Positions 38,324-44,637 of a stretch of DNA of 44,637 nucleotides are shown here, one piece after another. The stretch covers positions 1 through 44,637 of the forward strand of contig DASUSH010000057.1 in NCBI GenBank assembly GCA_036375215.1. Reading direction: 5' to 3'. The first letter of the stretch is position 1. Every line of letters starts with the position of its first letter. The stretch comes from DASUSH01 sp036375215. Its GTDB lineage: Bacteria; Actinomycetota; Thermoleophilia; Solirubrobacterales; 70-9. The notes under the pieces are model-generated. The model was given only the letters and a program-made list of their open reading frames with translations. It searched no databases and was not told the DNA's origin. A program made the translations under genes and the position numbers.

Positions 38324-39520
38324 CTAGGAGGCGGGATCTTCGACCGCGGTCGTCGAGCCCTCGAGCTCGCCCGGCTTCCAGCGGGTGCGGGGCGCGATCG
38401 CGGACTCGATCACGCGGTCCCGGTGGCGCTCGATCATCTTGAGCATCGAGTGGACGAGCTCCTCGCCGAGCAGGTGGGGGTCGAGGCCGAGGTCGCGGAG
38501 CTTGGTGTTGGTGGCGTTGTAGTAGTGGCGCTCGAGCTCGACGCGGGGGTTCGGGTATGTGCGGACCTCGACGTCGTAGCCGACCTCGCCGGCGGCGCGG
38601 CTGACGAGCTCGGCAAGCTGGGTGACCGTGAACTGCTCGGTGAACTGGTTGAAGACGCGGTACTCGCCGAGCTCGGGCGGGTTGGCGACGGCCAGCTCGA
38701 CGCACTGCAGGGTGTCGCGGATGTTGAGGAAGCCACGGGTCTGGCCGCCCTCGCCGTAGACGGTCAGCGGGTGGCCGATCACCGCCTGCACGCAGAATCG
38801 GTTGAGCACGGTGCCGAAGACCTCGTCGTAGTCGAAGCGGGTGGCGAGGCGGTCGTCGCGCGCGGTCTCCGCGGTCTCGACGCCGTAGACGACGCCCTGG
38901 TTCAGGTCGGTCGAGCGCAGGCCCCAGATCCGGCAGGCGAAGTGGATGTTGTGCGAGTCGTGGACCTTGGAGAGGTGGTAGAGCGAGCCCGGCAGCTTCG
39001 GGAACGGGAGCGTGTCGCTGCGCCCGTTGTGCTCGATCTCGATGAACCCCTCCTCGATGTCGATGTTGGGCGTGCCGTACTCGCCCATCGTCCCCAGCTT
39101 GACCAGGTGGCAGTCGGGGACGCGGTCGCGCATCGAGAAGAGCAGGTTGAGGGTCCCGATCACGTTCGTGTACTGGGTCAGCACCGCGTTGCGGCGGTTC
39201 ATCATCGAGAACGGTGCCGAGGGCTGCTCGCCGTAGTGCACGATCGCCTCCGGCAGCGTCTCGGCGATCACGGTGTCGACGAACTCACCGTCCTCGATGT
39301 CGCCGACGAAGCTGTGGATCTCGTAGCCCTCGTGCTCGCGCCAGGCGCTGATGCGCTCGCCGAGCGAGCTGATCGGGATCAGCGAGTCGGTCGAGTGCTC
39401 GTGATGCCAGCGGCGCCGGGAGAAGTTGTCGACCACGCTCACCTCGTGCCCCTGTGCCGAGAAGCGCATCGCGGTCGGCCAACCCAGGTACCCGTCGCCA
39501 CCCAGGATCAGAATCCGCAT
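38324..39520 (-). CDS. sqdB: UDP-sulfoquinovose synthase (SqdB/SQD1 family)
   Basis: 398 residues, extended SDR. It converts UDP-glucose and sulfite to UDP-sulfoquinovose. GGDGYLGWPTA (7-17) binds NAD. Family-specific blocks: HYGEQPSAPFSMMNRRNAV, VKLGTMGEYGTPNIDIEEG, YHLSKVHDSHNIHFA (catalytic YxxxK) and LNQGVVYG. The match over the whole length is strong. The lipid transferase SqdX/SqdD is not adjacent; the divergent neighbours are a GT39-like and a GT2 protein, so the sugar may go to a glycan or another lipid carrier. The ATG at 39520 has TACCCT 10 bases upstream. Confidence 0.92.
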   Translation of the reverse strand: MRILILGGDGYLGWPTAMRFSAQGHEVSVVDNFSRRRWHHEHSTDSLIPISSLGERISAWREHEGYEIHSFVGDIEDGEFVDTVIAETLPEAIVHYGEQPSAPFSMMNRRNAVLTQYTNVIGTLNLLFSMRDRVPDCHLVKLGTMGEYGTPNIDIEEGFIEIEHNGRSDTLPFPKLPGSLYHLSKVHDSHNIHFACRIWGLRSTDLNQGVVYGVETAETARDDRLATRFDYDEVFGTVLNRFCVQAVIGHPLTVYGEGGQTRGFLNIRDTLQCVELAVANPPELGEYRVFNQFTEQFTVTQLAELVSRAAGEVGYDVEVRTYPNPRVELERHYYNATNTKLRDLGLDPHLLGEELVHSMLKMIERHRDRVIESAIAPRTRWKPGELEGSTTAVEDPAS

Positions 39521-39530
39521 GAGGCGCAGG

Positions 39531-39556
39531 AGGGTAGCGGAGGGGGTTCGTAGCAT
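39531..39556. promoter_or_regulatory. Back-to-back -10 elements of sqdB and the GT39-like gene
   Basis: The minus-strand TACCCT (39531-39536) is 10 bases before the sqdB ATG. The plus-strand TAGCAT (39551-39556) is 7 bases before the GT39-like ATG. Only 43 bases separate the two starts, so the promoters must overlap and may be co-regulated. Confidence 0.5.
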
Positions 39557-39563
39557 CCCGGCG

Positions 39564-41051
39564 ATGCGCGCCCATTTTCGTGCCTGGATTTCGGGCCTAC
39601 CCGAGCGCCACGGAAGGACGACGCTCATCGTCCTCGCGGTGATCGTCCTGCTCGCCCTCGGCCTGCGCGTGGCGCGCGCCGGCGACGAGATCGCCGCCCC
39701 GGGCCCCGACTCCGAGGCCTACTCCGCGCTCGCCTCGAACCTCTACAAGACCGGCGACTACGGGACGCCCGGGATGGAGAACGAGAGCGACTGGTCGCCG
39801 GGCGCCGTCCTCACCTACACCGCCGTCTACGTGGTCACCGGCGGCGTGCGCGAGGAGGCGGCCCGCTACCTCGTCGCCCTCGTCGGCGCCGCGCTCGTCC
39901 TCGTCGCCTACGCGCTCGCCCGCCGCCTCGCCCGCGCCGGCGGCGTCGACGAGCGGATCGCCGGCCTCGTCGCCGCGGGCTCCGTCGCGATCTACCCCGC
40001 CTTCGTCTACGACGCCGGCCGGCTGATGTCCGAGCCGTTCGCGGAGCTCGCGCTCGCGGGCTTCGTCCTCTCCTTCCTGTGGGCCTCGGACCCGGGGCGC
40101 TCGCCGTGGGCGTACCTGGCCCCGGGAGCCCTGCTGGGGCTGACCGCGCTCTTTCGCCCCGAGTACCTCCCCTTCTCAATCCTCTTTGGCCTGCTCGCCG
40201 GCTGGTGGTCCTACAGGGCAAGTAGTGGGAACACCGCTGGCGGAGCCGATGATCGCGCGGGTGGTGCAGCGGAGGGCCCCGACGAGCCCGAAAGGGCGAA
40301 GTCGGGGGGAGCCGCTGTGACAGGACCCGCGGGGAGATTCGTTGGTCCCTTGGTCGTGTTCCTGCTCGCCTTCGCATTGGTGGTTGTCCCATGGACGATC
40401 CGCAACGCCATCGAGCTCGACCGCTTCGTCCCCATCTCCACCGGCGGCGGCAAGGCCCTTTTCATCGGCACCTACCTCCCCGGCGACGGCGACCACTTCG
40501 GCACCAAGCGCGCGCTCTTCTACGCCAGCCACCCGGACTCCGAGCTCACCCCCGACGAGGTGAACCTGCTGCCGATGCAGCCGATCCTGAACGAGGTCGC
40601 CGCCGAGCGGCCCGAGCTCGAGCGCGACGCGGCGCTCGGGGCGATCGGGCGCGAGAACCTCGAGGAGGCGATCGCCGAGCGGCCCGGGGACCTCCTCGCG
40701 ATGATGGGCCGCAAGGTCTGGCGGATGTGGCGCTCGGGCTCGGGGCCCGGCATGGACGGGGTCGCGCCCGAGGTACTGCACGCGGCGCTCTGCCTCGCCG
40801 GGGTCGGCGGGCTCGTCCTGCTCTGCCTGCGCCGGCGGCGCGAGGCGGTGGCGATCGTCCTGCTCGTGCTCGGCATCACCGCGATCGGGGCGGTCCTGCT
40901 CGCCTCCACGCGCCGCAACCTGATCCTGATGCCGATCGTGATCGCCCTGGCGGGCACGGCGATTTCATGGCTGGTCGCGGCTCTATCCTCTGGCCGCTCG
41001 TGGAGCCCAGCGCCCCCCTCCTCCTCGCCGAGGTCCTCCCCTCCGAGCTGA
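39564..41051 (+). CDS. GT39/ArnT-like membrane glycosyltransferase
   Basis: 495 residues with about ten membrane segments (first 20-37, then from about 90 onward). The first outer loop has PGPDSEAYSALASNLYKTGDYG (about 49-70) with the acidic residue expected in lipid-phosphate-sugar-dependent GT-C enzymes. A long hydrophilic insert (about 220-255, Gly/Ala/Asp rich) lies between helices and has codon use unlike the rest of the gene. It ends with a Ser/Pro-rich tail overlapping the next gene. Acceptor and donor are unknown. The start at 39564 was set by the -10 box at 7 bases. Confidence 0.82.
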   Translation: MRAHFRAWISGLPERHGRTTLIVLAVIVLLALGLRVARAGDEIAAPGPDSEAYSALASNLYKTGDYGTPGMENESDWSPGAVLTYTAVYVVTGGVREEAARYLVALVGAALVLVAYALARRLARAGGVDERIAGLVAAGSVAIYPAFVYDAGRLMSEPFAELALAGFVLSFLWASDPGRSPWAYLAPGALLGLTALFRPEYLPFSILFGLLAGWWSYRASSGNTAGGADDRAGGAAEGPDEPERAKSGGAAVTGPAGRFVGPLVVFLLAFALVVVPWTIRNAIELDRFVPISTGGGKALFIGTYLPGDGDHFGTKRALFYASHPDSELTPDEVNLLPMQPILNEVAAERPELERDAALGAIGRENLEEAIAERPGDLLAMMGRKVWRMWRSGSGPGMDGVAPEVLHAALCLAGVGGLVLLCLRRRREAVAIVLLVLGITAIGAVLLASTRRNLILMPIVIALAGTAISWLVAALSSGRSWSPAPPSSSPRSSPPS

Positions 41052-42082
41052 CGGCGCTCCGCGCCGGCGGCCTCGTGATCGCTGCCGCGATCGCGGTCTT
41101 CGCGGTCTGGCGCCGGCGCTCGCTGCGCAACGCCGACGTCCTGATCCTGCTCGCGGTCGCGATCGGGCTCGCGATCGTCAGCGGCACCGAGCTGACCAAC
41201 ACGGTCCTCGAGGCCTTCTCCTTCGACCAGGGCAACGGCGAGCGCATCATCGGCGTGGCGGTCTTCGCGATCCTGATCCTGTTCCTGCTCGTGCTGCGCG
41301 CGCTCTCGCAGGGCTCGCGGATCAGCCGCGAGCTCTCGGCGGCGCTCGAGGGGATCGCCTGGGAGGAGTTCCGCAACGCGGGCCTCCCCGAGCGGTTCCG
41401 GGGCAAGGTCGCGGTCGTGATCCCCGCCTACAATGAGGAGGAGAACCTCGGCCACGTGCTGGAACGCATCCCGCCGAGCTCCTGCGGCCTCGGCACCGAG
41501 GTGCTCGTCGTCGACGACGGCTCGCGCGACGGCACCGGCGACGTCGCCCGGGCCCACGGCGTCGCGGTCGCGCGCCACGTGATCAACCGCGGCGGGGGCG
41601 CCGCGCTTCGCACCGGCTACCGGCTGATGGCCGACTCACACGCCGAGGTCGTGGTCACGCTCGACGCCGACGGCCAGCACCTGCCCTCGGAGATGGACCG
41701 GCTCGTCGGGCCTGTGCTCGCCGGCGAGGTCGACCTCGCCCACGGCTCGCGCGTGCTCGGCGACGCGGACCCGAACCATTTCGCGCGCGAGCTCGGCATC
41801 GTCTTCTTCAACCGCCTCGTCTCGTTCATCACCCGGACCAAGGTCAGCGACTGCTCGAACGGCTACCGGGCGGTGCGCGCCTCTGTCCTCCCGCAGCTCG
41901 TCCTCCGCCAGGAGCAGTTCCACACCTCCGAGTTCATGATCGAGGCGATCAAGCGCGGCGTTCCGGCTCGCGAGGTCCCGGTCACCGTCGAGAAGCGCCT
42001 GCACGGGCACTCGAAGAAGCCCGCGGTGGTCAGGTACGGGCTCGGGTTCGCAAACGCGATCGTGCGCACGTGGCTGCGCTGA
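41000..42082 (+). CDS. Family 2 glycosyltransferase with N-terminal membrane domain
   Basis: 360 residues from GTG at 41000 (ATG at 40967 would add 11). The first ~110 residues hold three membrane helices like DUF2304 proteins. The GT-A domain follows: VVIPAYNEEENL (about 139-150), VVDDGSRDGT, the DxD-type TLDADGQHLP and late HTSEFMIEAIKRGVPAREVPV, as in polyprenyl-phosphate mannosyl- or glucosyltransferases (DPM1-like). It probably charges a lipid carrier for the GT39-like protein upstream, which it overlaps by 52 bases. TATCCT 9 bases before the GTG could be an internal promoter. Confidence 0.85.
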   Translation: MEPSAPLLLAEVLPSELTALRAGGLVIAAAIAVFAVWRRRSLRNADVLILLAVAIGLAIVSGTELTNTVLEAFSFDQGNGERIIGVAVFAILILFLLVLRALSQGSRISRELSAALEGIAWEEFRNAGLPERFRGKVAVVIPAYNEEENLGHVLERIPPSSCGLGTEVLVVDDGSRDGTGDVARAHGVAVARHVINRGGGAALRTGYRLMADSHAEVVVTLDADGQHLPSEMDRLVGPVLAGEVDLAHGSRVLGDADPNHFARELGIVFFNRLVSFITRTKVSDCSNGYRAVRASVLPQLVLRQEQFHTSEFMIEAIKRGVPAREVPVTVEKRLHGHSKKPAVVRYGLGFANAIVRTWLR

Positions 42083-43542
42083 CCGGAGCCCCGGAGGCTC
42101 CGGCCGCCGGGCTCGCACCGTTCACGGAGCGCTCCGGGCTCGAGATCGCCGCCGCGATCCGCGCCGGCCGGGTGCGCTCGCGCGAGGTCGTCGGCGCGCA
42201 TGTCGAGCGCCTGCGCGAGATCGGGCCGCGCGTGAACGCGCTCGCCGCCCCGCGCTTCGAGCGGGCGCTCGCCGAGGCCGAGGCCGCGGACGCGCGGATC
42301 GCGGGCGCGGCCGGCGACGAGGAGCTCCCGCCCTACCTCGGCGTCCCCTGCACGATCAAGGAGGCGATCGCGGTCGAGGGGATGCCGAACTGCACCGGCC
42401 TCGACGCCCGCCGCGAGCACCGCGCCGCCGAGACCGCGCCCGTCGCGGAGCGCCTGCTCGCGAGCGGCGCGATCCTGCTCGGCGTCACGAACACGTCGGA
42501 GCTCTGCATGTGGCCCGAGACGGGCAACCGCGTCTACGGCCGCACCGGGAACCCGTACGACCCGCGGCGCACCGCGGGTGGGTCCTCCGGCGGCGAGGGC
42601 GCCGCGATCGGCTCGGGCGGCTCGCCGATCGGGCTCGGCTCCGACGTCGGCGGCTCGATCCGCACCCCGTCCTTCTTCTGCGGCATCTTCGGCCACAAGC
42701 CCACTCCCGGGCTCGTGCCGAACGCCCTCTCCTATCCCGAGCCCGACGGCTCGGCGGCCGAGCGCCTGCTCTGCACCGGGCCGATGACGCGCCGCGCCGA
42801 GGACCTGATGCCCATCCTGCGGATCATCGCCGGGCCTGACCCGCGCGACGACTTCGCGCGCGAGATGCCCCTCGGCGACCCGGCCTCCGTCGACCTCGCC
42901 GGCCTCGACGTACTCGTCGGCGAGGAGACCTCGGTCGTCCCGCCCTCGCGCGAGCTGCGTGACTCCATGGACCGCGCCGCGGCCGCCCTGGCGCGAGCGG
43001 GCGCTCGCCCTCGGCGCGTGCCGATCCGCGCCATGCGCCGCGCCTACGCCCTGTACGTGACCGCGCTCAACGACGGCGAGTCCTCGATCGCGAAGATGCT
43101 CGCGGACGAGGGCTGCGAGCCGCTCACGATGCGGACGATATTCAGCCGCCGCGGCCCCCACACGGCGCCGATCAAGATGCTCGCCGCGCTCGAGCGCCTC
43201 GCCGCGCTTCAGCCCGGCGGCCTCACCCGCCGGGCGCTCGCCGCCGGCCACGCCTTCGCTCGCGAGGTCGCCGACACGATCGGCGACGGCGTGCTCTTGC
43301 ACCCACCCCATCCGCGCGCGGCGCCGCGCCACCACGGCATCCTGCTCCGCCCGTTCTCCATCACCCCCGTGGTCCTCTTCAATCTCGCCGCGACGCCCGT
43401 GACCCAGGTCCCGCTGGGCCTGAACAGCCGCGGCCTGCCGCTCGGCGTCCAGGTCGTCGCCGGCCCGGGACGCGACCACGTCTCGATCGCCGTCGCGCTC
43501 GAGCTCGAGCGGGCGCTCGGCGGCTGGGTCCCGCCGCGATAG
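42070..43542 (+). CDS. Amidase, FAAH-like amidase signature enzyme
   Basis: 490 residues from GTG at 42070, overlapping the glycosyltransferase stop by 13 bases. The Ser-cisSer-Lys triad is complete: Lys97 in CTIKE, Ser172 in AGGSSGGEG and Ser196 in GGSIRTP. The segment GSGGSPIGLGSDVGGSIR and FFCGIFGHKPTPG closely follow fatty-acid amide hydrolase 2-type sequences rather than GatA. A lipid or N-acyl amide substrate is plausible, unproven. It forms the end of the GT39-GT2-amidase operon. A hairpin terminator follows. Confidence 0.9.
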   Translation: MAALTGAPEAPAAGLAPFTERSGLEIAAAIRAGRVRSREVVGAHVERLREIGPRVNALAAPRFERALAEAEAADARIAGAAGDEELPPYLGVPCTIKEAIAVEGMPNCTGLDARREHRAAETAPVAERLLASGAILLGVTNTSELCMWPETGNRVYGRTGNPYDPRRTAGGSSGGEGAAIGSGGSPIGLGSDVGGSIRTPSFFCGIFGHKPTPGLVPNALSYPEPDGSAAERLLCTGPMTRRAEDLMPILRIIAGPDPRDDFAREMPLGDPASVDLAGLDVLVGEETSVVPPSRELRDSMDRAAAALARAGARPRRVPIRAMRRAYALYVTALNDGESSIAKMLADEGCEPLTMRTIFSRRGPHTAPIKMLAALERLAALQPGGLTRRALAAGHAFAREVADTIGDGVLLHPPHPRAAPRHHGILLRPFSITPVVLFNLAATPVTQVPLGLNSRGLPLGVQVVAGPGRDHVSIAVALELERALGGWVPPR

Positions 43543-43555
43543 GCGCGGCGCTTCA

Positions 43556-43571
43556 GGGCTCGGGAGAGCCC
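43556..43571. terminator. Hairpin after the amidase gene
   Basis: GGGCTC-GGGA-GAGCCC, a perfect 6-bp stem, begins 14 bases after the amidase stop and serves the converging genes. No T-tract. Confidence 0.5.
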
Positions 43572-43642
43572 GGCGGCTCCCATGGCCTCGGCCCCCGTCG
43601 GGCAGATCCGCGACGGCGCGCCGGACGAGCTCGGCCTTCTCC

Positions 43643-43927
43643 TCAGCCGTCGCCGGCCATCGGGTGGTGGACCTCCTCGGGGTCCGGCAGGTACATGTCG
43701 TAGCCGCAGCGGTTGCAGACCTGCACGTAGAGCTTGTGGACCTTGCCGCAGCGCGGGCAGCGGCGCTCGGGCTCGGCCTTCTCGTAGCGGTAGAGGAACG
43801 CGGCGACGAGGCCGAGCAGCGGCAGGACGGCGCCGACGACGAACCAGATGAAGAACGAGCTGCCCTTGGCGCGGCCGACGATCCCGGTCGCGAGCCCGAA
43901 CGTGAACGCGATTACGACGTATTCCAC
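43643..43927 (-). CDS. Small membrane protein with C-terminal zinc ribbon
   Basis: 94 residues from GTG at 43927. Membrane segments about 3-18 and 25-45 are followed by a Cys4 zinc ribbon (CPRCGKVHKLYVQVCNRCG, about 57-75) and an acidic tail. Function unknown; similar small proteins are common in actinobacteria. GATAAT (43934-43939) lies 6 bases upstream, inside the end of the NDH-2 gene, so it is likely leaderless. Confidence 0.8.
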   Translation of the reverse strand: MEYVVIAFTFGLATGIVGRAKGSSFFIWFVVGAVLPLLGLVAAFLYRYEKAEPERRCPRCGKVHKLYVQVCNRCGYDMYLPDPEEVHHPMAGDG

Positions 43928-43933
43928 TCGCCC

Positions 43934-43939
43934 ATTATC
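43934..43939 (-). promoter_or_regulatory. -10 element of the zinc-ribbon gene
   Basis: GATAAT (minus), one base from consensus, 6 bases before the GTG. It overlaps the TAA stop of the upstream NDH-2 gene. Confidence 0.5.
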
Positions 43940-44637
43940 CGACCGGCCTGTGGGAGCCGCCTCGTTCGTAGGTCGCCGAGCTCAGGGGGCGCGGGTGCCC
44001 GATCGAGCCGACCTCGGAGACGTCGCGGCTGAACGGGAGGCCGACGGTCCAGTCGACGACCGCGCGCAGCTTGCGGCTGAAGCTCGGGATCTGGCTCATG
44101 TGGTAGCTGCGCGCCAGCCACCAGGCGAGGAAGCCGGAGAACTTGAGCGGGCCGAGCTTGCCGACCGCCTTGTAGCGGCCGAGGTTCACGAACGAGCCCT
44201 TGTTCGTGTAGGTGAACTGCCTCGCCTCCCCGACGCCGAGCTCGGCCGCGATGTTGCGCGCGGCGGCCTTCCCCTGCCGGATCGCGTGCTGCGCGGTCGG
44301 CGGCATCAGGCCGCCGCCGCGGTCCGGGACCGCCGCGGCGTCCCCGACGGCCCAGACCGCGTCGAGGCCCTGGACGCGCAGATGGTCGTCGGTGGGCACG
44401 CGGCCGTGCTCGTCGAGCGGCAGGTTCAGCGAGCGCAGGCTGGGGTGCGGCGCCACCCCGGTCGTCCAGACGACGGTCCGGCTGGGGATCACCTCCCCGG
44501 TTGAGAGCGTCGCGCTCTTCGGGCCGACGTCCTCGAGCCGGGTGCCCAGGCGGATGTCGATGCCGCGTCCGCGAAGCTCCCTGACCGCGTACGCGGCGAG
44601 GTCGGCGGGCGTCTCGGGCAGGACGCGGTCCGCGGCC
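43935..44637 (-). CDS. Type II NADH dehydrogenase / NAD(P)-FAD oxidoreductase (5' end cut by window edge)
   Basis: The last 233 residues are present, open to the right edge; ATG at 44492 is internal. TVVWTTGVAPHP, then VWAVGDAAAVPD, which binds FAD (GD motif), and PPTAQHAIRQGKAAARNIAAELG are classic for NDH-2. The C-terminal GSFVNLGRYKAVGKLG...GFLAWWLARSYHMSQIPS is the membrane-anchoring region. It passes electrons from NADH to menaquinone, consistent with the men genes in this window. The N-terminal FAD motif lies outside. Confidence 0.9.
   Translation of the reverse strand, partial: AADRVLPETPADLAAYAVRELRGRGIDIRLGTRLEDVGPKSATLSTGEVIPSRTVVWTTGVAPHPSLRSLNLPLDEHGRVPTDDHLRVQGLDAVWAVGDAAAVPDRGGGLMPPTAQHAIRQGKAAARNIAAELGVGEARQFTYTNKGSFVNLGRYKAVGKLGPLKFSGFLAWWLARSYHMSQIPSFSRKLRAVVDWTVGLPFSRDVSEVGSIGHPRPLSSATYERGGSHRPVG

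Noticed and set aside
43543..43642. Possible gene remnant after the amidase
   Set aside because: Apart from the hairpin at 43556-43571 the gap holds no ORF with a plausible start or family match.

Overview
The window is one contiguous, very GC-rich, gene-dense bacterial chromosome segment. I see no mobile element, CRISPR array, rRNA or tRNA, and no gene-free stretch longer than about 160 bases. The gene content points to an actinobacterium (DUF2510/DUF4190 small membrane proteins, DUF2752, a chaplin-like secreted protein, menaquinone synthesis, many leaderless genes). Thermoleophilia (Solirubrobacterales or relatives) is my best guess from overall impression, not from a marker gene.

Layout. 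1-2057: a ROK repressor cut by the left edge, divergent from an NAD-dependent epimerase. 2217-10492 (minus): an amino-acid operon in the order XRE-cupin regulator, leuC, leuD, methyltransferase, leuB, ilvE, a 17-codon leader ORF, cimA, DegT aminotransferase. 10667-11098: a chaplin-like secreted protein behind a structured leader. 11227-15626 (minus): SDR, an isoprenylcysteine-methyltransferase-like protein, a small CxxC protein, an AlkZ-like glycosylase and leuA, which is preceded by a 19-residue leucine leader peptide. 15707-25013: RTX-like protein, AI-2E exporter family protein, membrane protein, quinone-oxidoreductase-like protein, hydrolase, serA with a partner aminotransferase, and a cluster of four small membrane proteins. 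25135-26663: cupin, YjbQ, DUF4389. 26645-38147: ilvC and ilvBN interleaved with menaquinone genes (menE, menB-menA-menC-menD, menF) and an anti-sigma/antagonist pair. 38324-43542: a SqdB-like sulfoquinovose synthase, two glycosyltransferases and a FAAH-like amidase. The right edge holds a zinc-ribbon protein and a truncated NDH-2.

Together the window encodes nearly all of branched-chain amino acid synthesis (leuABCD, ilvB, ilvN, ilvC, ilvE, cimA; ilvD is absent), with isoleucine precursor made by the citramalate route, plus the first steps of serine synthesis and menaquinone synthesis from chorismate to DHNA-prenyl (menH, the DHNA-CoA thioesterase and menG are absent).

The most interesting signal is regulatory. 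Both LeuA/CimA-family commitment enzymes, leuA and cimA, are preceded by short leader ORFs. In each, a run of leader codons is exactly complementary to the Shine-Dalgarno region of the downstream gene (12 nt for leuA, 9 nt for cimA). A ribosome stalled at the Leu codons (leuA) or Ile codons (cimA) would cover the anti-Shine-Dalgarno run and free the gene for translation. This looks like a shared codon-as-anti-SD attenuation design.
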